This document shows positions 16,594 through 25,986 of a DNA stretch of 64,000 nt, in pieces (the first letter of the stretch is position 1; every line of letters begins with the position of its first letter). This DNA comes from Variovorax boronicumulans (lineage in GTDB: Bacteria > Pseudomonadota > Gammaproteobacteria > Burkholderiales > Burkholderiaceae_C): contig NZ_JARXVG010000005.1 in the NCBI RefSeq assembly GCF_029892485.1, positions 427,840 through 491,839 of the forward strand, in the 5' to 3' direction. The translations under genes and the position numbers were made by a program. Below the pieces are notes generated by a model. The model worked only from the letters and a program-made list of their open reading frames with translations, ran no database searches and was not told the origin of the DNA.

Positions 16594-18867
16594 ATGCAAC
16601 ATCACGATCCAGTCGGCACCCGGGAGGGCGAAATCGAGGCGGCTTCAGACGCGCTGAAAAACCGTCTCGCTGTCGCGGAAAACGTTCTGGTAACACTGCC
16701 GGTTGACCTCGATTACGAACTTCGTTTCGCTTCCGGCCTAGTTGCCCTGACTGACCAGCGCCTGATCGCGCTCGAACCGGGCGGCAAATGGCGTGAGTGG
16801 CCACTCACAGAACCCGCCCTCGAACTGCTGCTGGCCGACCATTCGGGCGTAGGCACGCTCGACCTGCTGGGGCCGGACGGCCGTCTGGCGCGCTGGCGTT
16901 ACACGCTGGGCAATCAGGCCAGCGCCCTGCGCCTGCTCAAGCTGTTCGGCCATCGCGCGGCCGATGTCGCGGAGGCGACAGCGGAGGCCATCGACGCGGA
17001 AGAACCGGCCGACACCGAACTCCAGACCCCGCCCTCGACCTGGGTGCTGCTGCGCCTGGGCCGTTTCGCGAAGCCTTACCGCAAGCAGCTTTTCCTCGGG
17101 TTTTTCCTGACGCTGCTGTCGACCGCCGCCACGCTGGTGCCGCCCTACCTGACCATTCCGCTGATGGACGACATCCTGATCCCGTTCCAGAACGGCAAGC
17201 AGATCGACCCGTCCCGCGTCGTGCTCTACCTGAGCGGCCTCTTGGGCGCGGCGCTGCTGGGCTGGGGGCTGGGCTGGGCACGCACCTACCTGCTGGCGCT
17301 GGTGTCCGAGCGCATCGGTGCCGACCTGCGCACCAGCACGTACGAGCACCTGCTGACCCTGCCGCTCGACTATTTCGGCGGTAAGCGCACCGGCGACCTG
17401 ATGTCGCGCATCGGCTCGGAAACCGACCGCATCAACGTCTTCCTGTCGCTGCACGCGCTGGATTTCGCCAACGACGTGCTGATGATCGTCATGACGGCGG
17501 CCATCCTGATCTCGATCAACCCGCTGCTCGCGGTGGTCACGCTGGTGCCGCTGCCCTTCATCGCCTGGATGATCCACGTGGTGCGCGATCGCCTGCGCAC
17601 CGGCTTCGAGAAGATCGACCGCGTGTGGTCCGAGGTGACCAACGTGCTGGCCGACACCATTCCCGGCATTCGCGTGGTCAAGGCCTTCGCGCAGGAACGC
17701 CGCGAAGCCGACCGCTTCCGCACCGCCAACGCCTACAACCTGCAGGTCAACGACAAGCTCAACCGCACCTGGTCGGTGTTCACGCCGACCGTGTCGCTGC
17801 TGACCGAAATCGGCCTGCTGGTGGTGTGGGGCTTCGGCATCTGGCAGGTCTCGCGCGGCAGCATCACGGTGGGTGTGCTCACCGCCTTCATCGCCTACAT
17901 CGGCCGGTTCTACACGCGCATGGATTCGATGAGCCGCATCGTCTCGGTCACGCAGAAGGCGGCTGCCGGCGCCAAGCGCATCTTCGACATCCTCGACCAC
18001 GTGAGCAACGTGCCCGAGCCGGTGAACCCGGTGAAGGTGGAGCGCGTGCAGGGCCGCATCGAGATGAGCGGCCTCGGCTTCCGCTACGGCTCGCGCGCGG
18101 TGATCCACGACCTCGATCTGGTGATCGAGCCCGGCGAGATGATCGGCCTCGTGGGCCACAGCGGCTCGGGCAAGAGCACGCTGGTCAACCTGATCTGCCG
18201 CTTCTACGACGTAACCGATGGCGCCATCAAGGTCGACGGCACCGACATCCGCCGCTTTGCCGTGGCCGACTACCGGCGGCACGTGGGGCTGGTGCTGCAG
18301 GAGCCGTTCCTCTTCTTCGGCACCATCGCGCAGAACATCGCCTATGGCAAGCCCGACGCCACGCGCGAAGAAGTGGTGGCCGCCGCCCGCGCGGCGCATG
18401 CGCACGACTTCATCCTGCGGCTGCCGCATGGCTACGACTCGCTGGTCGGCGAGCGCGGCCAGGGCCTTTCGGGCGGCGAGCGCCAGCGCATCAGCATTGC
18501 GCGGGCGTTGCTGATCGACCCGCGCATCCTGATCCTCGACGAGGCCACCTCGGCCGTGGACACCGAGACCGAGAAGGAAATCCAGAAGGCGCTGGACAAC
18601 CTCGTGCAGGGCCGCACCACCATCGCCATCGCCCACCGGCTGTCGACATTGCGCAAGGCCGACCGGCTCGTGGTCATGGACCGCGGCGAGGTGGTCGAGG
18701 TCGGGCCGCACGATGCGCTCATGGCCAAGCAGGGCGCCTATTGGCGGCTCTACCAGGCGCAGCTGCGCCAGGGGGACGACGATGCGAGCGAAGGCGCCGT
18801 AGACGAGCGTGCGGGCGCGCAATTGCCACTCATCAGCCACGCAGCACACCCGGCAGGTGACGCATGA
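16594..18867 (+). CDS. Cyanophycin-associated ABC exporter-type permease/ATPase
   Basis: A 757-residue half-transporter of the type I exporter fold. Residues 1-145 form an extra N-terminal region ([34 protein letters not shown]) that reads like a small beta domain; residues about 155-440 hold six membrane segments; the ATPase domain has Walker [10 protein letters not shown], signature LSGGERQR and Walker [13 protein letters not shown]. It is divergent from cphA'-cphA and overlaps the DUF1854 gene by four bases. This trio is recognised in databases as cyanophycin-metabolism-associated, but the transported molecule is not known. The start at 16594 is the best ATG; the ribosome site is weak and an upstream start is possible. 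Confidence 0.85.
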   Translation: MQHHDPVGTREGEIEAASDALKNRLAVAENVLVTLPVDLDYELRFASGLVALTDQRLIALEPGGKWREWPLTEPALELLLADHSGVGTLDLLGPDGRLARWRYTLGNQASALRLLKLFGHRAADVAEATAEAIDAEEPADTELQTPPSTWVLLRLGRFAKPYRKQLFLGFFLTLLSTAATLVPPYLTIPLMDDILIPFQNGKQIDPSRVVLYLSGLLGAALLGWGLGWARTYLLALVSERIGADLRTSTYEHLLTLPLDYFGGKRTGDLMSRIGSETDRINVFLSLHALDFANDVLMIVMTAAILISINPLLAVVTLVPLPFIAWMIHVVRDRLRTGFEKIDRVWSEVTNVLADTIPGIRVVKAFAQERREADRFRTANAYNLQVNDKLNRTWSVFTPTVSLLTEIGLLVVWGFGIWQVSRGSITVGVLTAFIAYIGRFYTRMDSMSRIVSVTQKAAAGAKRIFDILDHVSNVPEPVNPVKVERVQGRIEMSGLGFRYGSRAVIHDLDLVIEPGEMIGLVGHSGSGKSTLVNLICRFYDVTDGAIKVDGTDIRRFAVADYRRHVGLVLQEPFLFFGTIAQNIAYGKPDATREEVVAAARAAHAHDFILRLPHGYDSLVGERGQGLSGGERQRISIARALLIDPRILILDEATSAVDTETEKEIQKALDNLVQGRTTIAIAHRLSTLRKADRLVVMDRGEVVEVGPHDALMAKQGAYWRLYQAQLRQGDDDASEGAVDERAGAQLPLISHAAHPAGDA

Positions 18868-19343
18868 CCGACAAAAACATCCCCACCTTCGATCTGGCGC
18901 GCGATGCCTTCGGCCGCCTCGTGCTGACTGACGCCCAAGGCGAGCGCCATGTGGGCATCACGCCCGTGCGCGCCTTTCCGCTCACGGCGCCCGGCGAGGG
19001 CATCTCGCTGGTCGGCGGCGAGGGCCGCGAGCTGGTCTGGATCGACCGCGTCGAGACGCTGCCGCCGCAGAGCCGGGCGCTGCTCGAAGAAGAACTTGCC
19101 GTGCGCGACTTCGCGCCCACGCTGCTGAAGCTGCACAAGGTTTCCAGCTTCGGCGTGCCCAGCACCTGGACCGTGAGCACCGACCGCGGCGACACCAGCT
19201 TCGTGCTCAAGGCCGAGGAAGACATCCGCCGGCTCGAAGGCGGCGCGCTGCTGATTGCCAGCGCGCACGGCGTGCAGTTCCGAATTCCCGATGCGAAGGC
19301 GCTGGACCGGCCTTCGCGCAAGCTGCTCGAGCGCTTCCTCTAG
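18864..19343 (+). CDS. Cyanophycin metabolism-associated DUF1854 protein
   Basis: A 159-residue soluble protein. The FDLARDAFGRLVLTD start and the later VSSFGVPSTWTVSTDRGDTSF and LLIASAHGVQFRIPD segments mark the DUF1854 family. No signal peptide or membrane segment. The start codon overlaps the stop of the ABC exporter gene (ATGA), so synthesis is coupled and a physical partnership is likely. Its role is not known; a regulatory or assembly partner of the transporter is my inference. Confidence 0.85.
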   Translation: MTDKNIPTFDLARDAFGRLVLTDAQGERHVGITPVRAFPLTAPGEGISLVGGEGRELVWIDRVETLPPQSRALLEEELAVRDFAPTLLKLHKVSSFGVPSTWTVSTDRGDTSFVLKAEEDIRRLEGGALLIASAHGVQFRIPDAKALDRPSRKLLERFL

Positions 19344-19352
19344 AGCGGGCTT

Positions 19353-20495
19353 CTAGAGTGGGCTGCGGTTGCCGCCCGGTTGCAGCGCTGCGGCGGCCTC
19401 GCACCCTGGCAGCGGCGTCTTCGACAGCGCCGCCTGTTTCACCGCCTTGGCCCAGCGGTGGCCCCAGTCGGTGATCGGCTTCTCGAACCAGCGGTAGAGC
19501 TGGTCGGAGAGAAGCAGCGCCACGGCGAACGAAAGAAAGAGCAGCGTGCCGCCCACGATGGTGGAGCCCGGCAGCAGCGCGATCACCGTGTGGGCCGCAA
19601 CGTACTGCACCAGGTACATCGCATACGAGCGGTGCCCGACGAACGCCAGCGGCTTCGACGCCAGTGTCCGGGCGATCCAGGTGCGGGTGGCGATCAGCGC
19701 CGGAATCAGCATCGCGATCAGCAGGCTGTACACCGCAATGGCCGACGCATCGCCGATGCGCCCGGCGATCAGCGGGAAGCGCCGATGCACCAGCAGAAGT
19801 GCCAGCACCAGCGCGATGGCCGCGCCGTGGGTCATGAGGCCACGCACCAGGGCGAAGGTGCGGCGCGAATTCATCAGCAGGGCGAGCGCCGAGCCGAACA
19901 GCATGCCCACGTAGTTCTGCGGCAGCAGCAGGTCCCAATGGAAGCCGCCGATGCCGATCATCGCCAGTGCCACGAGGCAGAAGCCGACGGTCGCCAGGCC
20001 CGAGCGGAGCGTCGTGCCGAACACCACGAGCAGCGTAGGCCAGACGAGGTAGTACTTCCACTCCACGCCCAGTGTCCAGGTCATGTGCAGCGGCGCCACG
20101 TTGGCCATCTCGTTGAGCAGCGTGAGGTAGTAGGGCGCGGCCGCCTTCATCTGCTCCCACGTGCCGTTGTGGGCTACATGGCTCAGGCCCAGCACCGCCA
20201 GGAACACCAGCAGGTAGAGCGGCAGCAGGCGCGTGGCGCGGCGAATGTAGAAGGCCTTGAGCGACACGCGGCCGGTGCTGTCGCGCTCGCGCAGCAGCAG
20301 TGTGGTGATCAGGAAGCCGGAGAGAACAAAGAAGGCGTGGACGCCGAGCCAGCCCGAGAAGCGCGTCCAGCCGATGCCGCCGAAATGGTCGCTGAACACG
20401 AGGAAGACGGAGACGGCCCGCAGGCCATCGAGTGCGGTGAAGTTGCGTGTGCCCTGAAAGTCTTCGAAGCTGATCGCGGTGCCGCGTTCGCCCAT
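19353..20495 (-). CDS. Acyltransferase family 3 membrane protein (OafA/YrhL type)
   Basis: A 380-residue integral membrane O-acyltransferase. The N-terminal motif FTALDGLRAVSVFLVFSDHF and the following GVHAFFVLSGFLITTLLLRE are diagnostic of acyltransferase 3 proteins, and about ten hydrophobic segments follow. The family acylates sugars of lipopolysaccharide, capsule, peptidoglycan or secreted compounds; nothing nearby identifies the acceptor. Convergent with the DUF1854 gene, nine bases apart. Confidence 0.85.
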   Translation of the reverse strand: MGERGTAISFEDFQGTRNFTALDGLRAVSVFLVFSDHFGGIGWTRFSGWLGVHAFFVLSGFLITTLLLRERDSTGRVSLKAFYIRRATRLLPLYLLVFLAVLGLSHVAHNGTWEQMKAAAPYYLTLLNEMANVAPLHMTWTLGVEWKYYLVWPTLLVVFGTTLRSGLATVGFCLVALAMIGIGGFHWDLLLPQNYVGMLFGSALALLMNSRRTFALVRGLMTHGAAIALVLALLLVHRRFPLIAGRIGDASAIAVYSLLIAMLIPALIATRTWIARTLASKPLAFVGHRSYAMYLVQYVAAHTVIALLPGSTIVGGTLLFLSFAVALLLSDQLYRWFEKPITDWGHRWAKAVKQAALSKTPLPGCEAAAALQPGGNRSPL

Positions 20496-20582
20496 CTTGT
20501 TGTCCCCTGCATCGGTGGTGCAGGATTTTGCCTTAACAAGACGTTACAGACCCCCTGACGAAAGTCATGGTGTGGGGCGGAA

Positions 20583-20993
20583 TCAACGCCCGGCGAACCA
20601 GCGCAAAGCCAGGGCGCCGGCCGCCGCGGACACGCCGCTCACCAGCGTGCCCCAGGCGATGTCGATGAACGACAGGGCCAGCGGCCAGTTGCGGATCACC
20701 GCCAGGTTGGTCAGGTCGTAGGTGCCGTAGCAGAAGAGCCCGAAGAGCCCGCCCAGCACCGCTGCCCGCGTCACGCTCTGCGCATCGATGCCCGGCAGGA
20801 TCGCGAAGATCAGGAGCCCGACCGGGTACAGCAGGTAGAACATCGCCGCGAAGGCCAGCCGCGGCTGCGGCGACATCAGGTCGCCCATGGCGTCCTGGTA
20901 CATGTTCTTGGCGACGACACCGAGCCAGAGCATGTCGATCACCAGCAGCACGATGAAGGTGGCGATCCATGCGACGAGGTGTTTGGTGTTCAT
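20583..20993 (-). CDS. DUF2177 family membrane protein
   Basis: A 136-residue protein with four hydrophobic segments. The sequences [22 protein letters not shown] and [18 protein letters not shown] are typical of DUF2177. Function unknown. It is divergent from queC with 77 bases between the two starts. Confidence 0.8.
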   Translation of the reverse strand: MNTKHLVAWIATFIVLLVIDMLWLGVVAKNMYQDAMGDLMSPQPRLAFAAMFYLLYPVGLLIFAILPGIDAQSVTRAAVLGGLFGLFCYGTYDLTNLAVIRNWPLALSFIDIAWGTLVSGVSAAAGALALRWFAGR

Positions 20994-21070
20994 CCGCGGG
21001 ATCGTATCCGCCCGCCCCGGCGGGCCTGCGAAAATCGCGTCTTTGGACTACAACGGCCCCGCTGACGGAC

Positions 21071-21784
21071 ATGCCCCTGCACACCACCGCCCTCGTCCTG
21101 TTCTCCGGCGGCCAGGACTCGACCACCTGCCTGGCCGATGCGCTCTCGAAATACCAGCGCGTCGAGACGCTGGGTTTCGACTATGGGCAGCGCCACCGCG
21201 TCGAACTCGATGTGCGCGGCACCATCCTTGCGCAGATGCGCGAGCGCTTTCCCGACTGGGCGCCGCGCCTGGGCGAAGACCATGTGCTTACGCTCGCGGC
21301 GCTGGCCCAGCTCGGCGGCTCCTCGCTCACCGAGGAGGTCGCTTTCGCCATGCAGGCCGACGGCCTGCCCAACACCTTCGTGCCCGGGCGCAACCTGCTG
21401 TTTCTCACGCTGGCCGGCGCGCTGGCCTACCGGCGCGGGCTGCAGGTGATCGTCACCGGCGTCTGCGAGACCGACTTCTCGGGCTACCCCGACTGCCGCG
21501 ACGACACCATGAAGGCGATGCAGCTCGCGCTCTCGCTCGGGCTGGAGCGCCGCCTGGTCATCGAGACGCCGCTCATGTGGATCGACAAGGCCGAAACCTG
21601 GCAGATGGCGCATCGCCTCGGCGGCGAGCCGCTGGTCGAGCTCATCGTGGAAGAGACCCACACCTGCTACCTCGGCGACCGTGAGCATCGCCAGGCCTGG
21701 GGCTACGGCTGCGGCGAATGCCCCGCCTGCGATTTGCGCAAGAAGGGCTGGGAGCGTTATTCCGGTCAGGCCGCTGCGGGCTGA
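21071..21784 (+). CDS. queC: 7-cyano-7-deazaguanine synthase QueC
   Basis: A 237-residue ATP-dependent enzyme that converts 7-carboxy-7-deazaguanine and ammonia to preQ0 in queuosine tRNA modification. The PP-loop [11 protein letters not shown] is at residues 9-19, and the zinc site is the C-terminal set C-YLGD...CGECPAC. The start at 21071 gives the canonical N-terminus. The usual queD, queE and queF partners are not in the window, and no preQ1 riboswitch is seen in the 77-base leader. Its 3' end overlaps the convergent transporter gene by 19 bases. Confidence 0.93.
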   Translation: MPLHTTALVLFSGGQDSTTCLADALSKYQRVETLGFDYGQRHRVELDVRGTILAQMRERFPDWAPRLGEDHVLTLAALAQLGGSSLTEEVAFAMQADGLPNTFVPGRNLLFLTLAGALAYRRGLQVIVTGVCETDFSGYPDCRDDTMKAMQLALSLGLERRLVIETPLMWIDKAETWQMAHRLGGEPLVELIVEETHTCYLGDREHRQAWGYGCGECPACDLRKKGWERYSGQAAAG

Positions 21785-23556
21785 GCGGCAGACACATTCA
21801 ACCGGTAGCGCGCGCGGCCGGCAGCCCCTTCTTCCTGGGGCACCAGCGTCCAGCGCTGGTTATGAAAGTCGCCGACCGCGGCGCGGTGCGCGATCGACAC
21901 CATCGCGCCGCCCGCTGCATGCACCGTGTCCGAGAGCTGCTTGTAGAGCACGCCTTCGGCCTGCGCGTCAAGCGCGCTGGTGATCTCGTCGGCGAAGAGC
22001 CATGCCGGTTTTTTCAGCAGCACGCGGGCGATGGCCAGGCGCTGCTGCTCGCCGCCGGAGAGCTTCTGGCTCCATGAGTCGCTGTCGTCGAGGCGACTGG
22101 CCAAGTCGGGCAGCAGGGCGTCGGTCAGGGCCTGGCGCAGCTGGTCGTCGGTGAAATCGGCAGCGGGGTTGGGGTAGGTCAGCGCGTCGCGCAGCTTGCC
22201 GTCGGGTACGTAGGGGCGCTGCGGCATGAACACCGCATCGTCCGGCACCTTCACATGGCCGCTGGCAAACGGCCAGATGCCCGCAAAGGAGCGGAACAGT
22301 GTCGACTTGCCGCTGCCCGAGGGGCCCTGAAGCAGCACACTGTCGCCGGCTTTCACGGCCAGCGTGGCACCGCTGAGCAGCGAGGTGCCGTTGGGCAGCG
22401 CCACCGAGAGGTCGTCGCTGCGCAGCTCGGCCGCCTCGGCGCGTTCCAGCGGCATGGCCTGCGCCGCATGGGCGCGCATGGCGTCGTCGAAGGTGGTCAG
22501 GCGGTCGGTGGTGGCGCGCCAGACGGCGACCTTGTCGTAGTTGTCCACGAACCAGCTCAGAGAGTCCTGCACCTTGCCGAATGCCGACGAAATCTGCATC
22601 AGCTGGCCCAGCTGGATGGCGCCGCTGAAGAAACGAGGCGCGGCCACCACGAAAGGGAAGATCACCGCGGCCTGCCCGAAGAACGAGGTGAAGGTGATCA
22701 GGTTCTTCTGCTGCTTGATGAGCAGCAGGTAGTTGCGCAGCACGCTGCCGAAGCGCGTGTCGAGCTGGCCGTGCTCGACCTTCTCGCCCCGGTCCAGCGC
22801 GATCGCCTCGCTGTATTCGCGCACCCGCACCAGGTGATGCCGGAAGTCGGCCTCGAAGCGCTGCTGGCGGAAGTTGGTGCCGATCAGCGGGCGGCCGATG
22901 AAGTGCGTGATCACCGTGCCCACCACGCAGTAGGCGACCGCCAGCCACACCATGGCGCCCACGATCTGGTAGGTGGTGCCGCCCATCGAGAACTCGAAGC
23001 TGCCCGACAGTCCCCAGAGGATGCCGACGAAGCTCACCAGCGTGACCACGGCGTTGAGCAGGCCCATCGACAGCGTCATCGTGTAGTCGGTGAACAGCTG
23101 CATGTCTTCCTGGATGCGCTGATCAGGGTTGTCCGGTGTCTGGCCCTCCTTGTTCGCATAGCGCGCGAGTTCCAGGTGATAGAAGGTGCGGTTGGCCATC
23201 CAGCGCGTCATGTAGTCGCGCGTCATCCAGGTGCGCCAGCGCAGCTGCAGCAGTTGCGTCACGTAGAACTTGAGCACTTGCAGCAGGATGTTGAAGAAGG
23301 CCAGCACGCAGAACACGCGGATCTCGCGCCAGAACACGGTCGCGTCCTTGTTCTGCAGCCCGTCGTAGAAGCGCCCGTACCACTGGTTAAATAGCACCAG
23401 CGCGTAGACGTAGGCCAGGTTGAGCGCGACGATCGCCGCGAACATGGTTCGCGCGCGCCACTTCTCCTCGGACCTGAAATAAGGCGCCGCAAGCGCAAAG
23501 ACGCGCCTCAGTACCTGGGCGAACGTGGCGGCTCGCGCCGTGACGGATGAAGACAT
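21766..23556 (-). CDS. SbmA/BacA-like ABC transporter with fused ATPase (YddA type)
   Basis: A 596-residue inner-membrane protein: residues about 20-340 hold the SbmA_BacA-type membrane domain ([40 protein letters not shown]), and the C-terminal 200 residues an ATPase with Walker [12 protein letters not shown], signature KLSGGEQQR and Walker [10 protein letters not shown]. This family imports peptides, cobalamin or, in plants, acyl chains. Start 23556 has AGGAAA upstream. Substrate here is unknown. Confidence 0.85.
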   Translation of the reverse strand: MSSSVTARAATFAQVLRRVFALAAPYFRSEEKWRARTMFAAIVALNLAYVYALVLFNQWYGRFYDGLQNKDATVFWREIRVFCVLAFFNILLQVLKFYVTQLLQLRWRTWMTRDYMTRWMANRTFYHLELARYANKEGQTPDNPDQRIQEDMQLFTDYTMTLSMGLLNAVVTLVSFVGILWGLSGSFEFSMGGTTYQIVGAMVWLAVAYCVVGTVITHFIGRPLIGTNFRQQRFEADFRHHLVRVREYSEAIALDRGEKVEHGQLDTRFGSVLRNYLLLIKQQKNLITFTSFFGQAAVIFPFVVAAPRFFSGAIQLGQLMQISSAFGKVQDSLSWFVDNYDKVAVWRATTDRLTTFDDAMRAHAAQAMPLERAEAAELRSDDLSVALPNGTSLLSGATLAVKAGDSVLLQGPSGSGKSTLFRSFAGIWPFASGHVKVPDDAVFMPQRPYVPDGKLRDALTYPNPAADFTDDQLRQALTDALLPDLASRLDDSDSWSQKLSGGEQQRLAIARVLLKKPAWLFADEITSALDAQAEGVLYKQLSDTVHAAGGAMVSIAHRAAVGDFHNQRWTLVPQEEGAAGRARYRLNVSAAQPAAA

Positions 23557-23670
23557 GCAGGTTTCCTCGCTGGGCGCTCGTGCGCCGGACATCGTGAGGA
23601 ACCATAGTAGACAAATGTTTCTTAAACGGACCTGAAACCTGGCCGCAAGGTCGAATTAACTGTTTTGCGC

Positions 23671-23715
23671 AGCCGAGCCGAGCCGAGCCGAGCCGAGCCG
23701 AGCCGAGCCGAGCCG
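23671..23715. repeat. Nine perfect tandem copies of AGCCG
   Basis: A 45-base microsatellite of the pentamer AGCCG, in the 297-base gap between the divergent SbmA-like gene and the phosphonate transporter operon, 139 bases before the latter's start. Pentamer arrays change length by slipped-strand mispairing and here could alter promoter spacing. The rest of the gap has only ordinary sequence. Confidence 0.95.
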
Positions 23716-23853
23716 GGCGTCGCGCGCCATGACATTCGCTTGACGCATCTGACAAACCCCTGTCACACGCCGCTGCCAGCATCGCCGCGTTCACGGCTAC
23801 GCCGTGCGTACTTTCGTCCGCGTACTTCTCAATCATCCCGGGGATTTCCCATC

Positions 23854-24888
23854 ATGCTGCTTCGCTTCATCCGTCGTGCCGCCGTGCCGGCCGCCTTGTT
23901 CTCGCTGGCGTTCGCCGCTTCCGCGCAAGGCCGCACCGAACTGCTGGTCTACACCGCGCTCGAAGCCGACCAGGTCCAGGCCTACAAGGCAGCCTTCGAA
24001 AAGGAAAACCCGAACATCGAGCTGAAGTTCGTGCGTGACTCGACCGGCATCGTCACCGCCAAGCTGCTGGCCGAAAAGGCCAACCCGCAGGCCGACGTGG
24101 TGTGGGGCCTGGCCGCCACCTCGCTGATGCTGCTGGACAAGGAAGGCATGCTCCAGCCCTACGCGCCCAAGGGGCTGGAAGCCATCAAGCCCACCATGCG
24201 CGATCCGGCCAATCCGCCCAAGTGGGTCGGCATGGACGTCTGGTCGTCGGCCATCTGCTTCAACACCGCCGAAGCCACGAAGAAGAACCTGCCCAAGCCC
24301 ACCAGCTGGGCCGACCTCGCCAACCCGGTCTACAAGGGCCAGATCACGATGCCCAACCCGGCCGCCTCGGGCACCGGCTACCTGATGGTGTCGGGCTGGA
24401 TCCAGATGATGGGTGAAGAAAAAGCGTGGAAGTACATGGACGCGCTGCACCAGAACATCGGCATCTACAGCCAGTCGGGCAGCAAGCCCTGCCGCCAGGC
24501 CGGCGCCGGCGAGTTCGCGCTCGGCATGTCCTTCGAATACCGCGCCAACAAGACCAAGCGCGACGGCGCGCCCATCGACATCGTGCTGCCCAAGGAAGGC
24601 CTCGGCTGGGACATGGAAGCCACCGGCATCATCAAGACCAGCAAGAAGCAGGACGCCGCCAAGGCCCTGGCCGACTGGGCCGTGACCAAGCAGGCCAACG
24701 AGCTCTACGCGAAGAACTTCGCCGTGCTCGCACTGCCGGGCATCCAGGAGAAGCTCGAGTTCGTGCCGGGCGATGTCGAGAAGCTGCTCGCCAAGAACGA
24801 CTTCACCTGGGCTGCCGCGAACCGCGACCGCATCCTCACCGAATGGTCGAAGCGCTACGAATCCAAGTCGGAAAAGAAGCCCATGTAA
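23854..24888 (+). CDS. 2-aminoethylphosphonate-type ABC transporter substrate-binding protein
   Basis: A 344-residue periplasmic binding protein with a signal peptide (MLLRFIRRAAVPAALFSLAFAASAQ). The mature start TELLVYTALEADQVQAYKAAFEKENP and later GMDVWSSAICFNTAEA, GQITMPNPAASGTGY belong to the iron/phosphonate-binding PhnS2-like group of type 2 binding proteins. Together with the two following genes it makes a complete importer. The frame is open to 23665 across the pentamer repeat, but 23854 gives the signal peptide. Substrate 2-aminoethylphosphonate is by family name only; ferric iron or another small anion is possible, as no phosphonate-degrading enzyme lies nearby. Confidence 0.8.
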   Translation: MLLRFIRRAAVPAALFSLAFAASAQGRTELLVYTALEADQVQAYKAAFEKENPNIELKFVRDSTGIVTAKLLAEKANPQADVVWGLAATSLMLLDKEGMLQPYAPKGLEAIKPTMRDPANPPKWVGMDVWSSAICFNTAEATKKNLPKPTSWADLANPVYKGQITMPNPAASGTGYLMVSGWIQMMGEEKAWKYMDALHQNIGIYSQSGSKPCRQAGAGEFALGMSFEYRANKTKRDGAPIDIVLPKEGLGWDMEATGIIKTSKKQDAAKALADWAVTKQANELYAKNFAVLALPGIQEKLEFVPGDVEKLLAKNDFTWAAANRDRILTEWSKRYESKSEKKPM

Positions 24889-24910
24889 TCCGGCTTCCGG
24901 ACAGCAGCAC

Positions 24911-25984
24911 ATGACCAGCTTTCTTTCTCTCCGCGGCATCGGCAAATCCTTTGGTGCCACCCGCGTGCTCGACGGCATCGATCTCGATATCGAGCCGGGC
25001 GAGTTCGTGTGCCTGCTCGGTCCCTCGGGTTGCGGCAAGACGACGCTGCTGCGCATCGTGTGCGGCATCGAGCGTGCCGACAGCGGGCAGATCCTGCTCG
25101 GCGGCCAGGACATCGCGGGCCTGCCGCCCGCGGCGCGCGGCTTCGGCGTGGTGTTCCAGTCGTATGCGCTGTTTCCCAACCTCACGGCGGCGCAGAACAT
25201 CGCGTATGGCCTGCACCCCACCGGCGCACTGGCGCGCGAGATGGCCAAGCGCTCGCGCGAGATGCTCGACCTCGTCGGCCTCGCCGCGCACGCCGACAAG
25301 TACCCGGTGCAGCTCTCGGGCGGTCAGCAGCAGCGCATCGCATTGGCGCGCGCGCTCGCGCCGAACCCGCGCCTGCTGCTGCTCGACGAGCCGCTCTCCG
25401 CGCTCGATGCGCAAGTGCGCGCGAGCCTGCGCAGCGAGATCCGCGCGCTGCAGAAGCGCCTGGGCATCGTCACGATCATGGTCACGCACGACCAGGAAGA
25501 AGCCCTCTCGATGGCCGACCGCGTGGTGCTGATGCACAACGGCCGCATCGAGCAGGCCGGCACGCCCGACGAGCTGTACCGCCAGCCGCGCACCCGCTTC
25601 GTGGCCGGTTTTGTCGGCCGCATGAACATGCTGCCCGCGACCGTGCTGGCCGACGGCAAGGTGCGCGTGCGCGACAGCGAACTGTTCTGCGCGCCCGGCA
25701 ACCTCAGCGTGGGCTCTCAGGCCACCGTGGGCATCCGCCCCGAACACGTGGTGGTCAAACGCTTCGGCACCGAACTCGGCGCGAACAGTTTTGCGGCGCG
25801 CCTGCTCGACACGGAATTCTTCGGCAACCGCACCTCGGCGCGGCTGGCCTGCGAACCGCTTGGCATCGAGATCGAGGCCGAGCTGCCCGCCGATGCGCGC
25901 TATGGCGGCGAAGAGCCGCTGGTGCCGAGCAGCATGGTGCACATCCAGTTGCCGCTGAATGCGCTGTCGGTCCTGGCGCATTGA
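24911..25984 (+). CDS. 2-aminoethylphosphonate-type ABC transporter ATP-binding protein
   Basis: A 357-residue ATPase of the PotA/FbpC group. Walker A LLGPSGCGKTT is near residue 38, Q-loop FQSYALFPNLT, signature QLSGGQQQR, Walker B LLLLDEPLSALD, switch His in VTHDQEEA; the C-terminal 110 residues form a TOBE regulatory domain (GIRPEHVVV). It starts 22 bases after the binding protein and two bases before the permease. Confidence 0.85.
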   Translation: MTSFLSLRGIGKSFGATRVLDGIDLDIEPGEFVCLLGPSGCGKTTLLRIVCGIERADSGQILLGGQDIAGLPPAARGFGVVFQSYALFPNLTAAQNIAYGLHPTGALAREMAKRSREMLDLVGLAAHADKYPVQLSGGQQQRIALARALAPNPRLLLLDEPLSALDAQVRASLRSEIRALQKRLGIVTIMVTHDQEEALSMADRVVLMHNGRIEQAGTPDELYRQPRTRFVAGFVGRMNMLPATVLADGKVRVRDSELFCAPGNLSVGSQATVGIRPEHVVVKRFGTELGANSFAARLLDTEFFGNRTSARLACEPLGIEIEAELPADARYGGEEPLVPSSMVHIQLPLNALSVLAH

Positions 25985-25986
25985 GC

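Noticed and set aside
20994..21070. Possible preQ1 riboswitch before queC
   Set aside because: Only 77 bases and no recognisable aptamer; a short GC hairpin (CCCGCC/GGCGGG) is the only structure.
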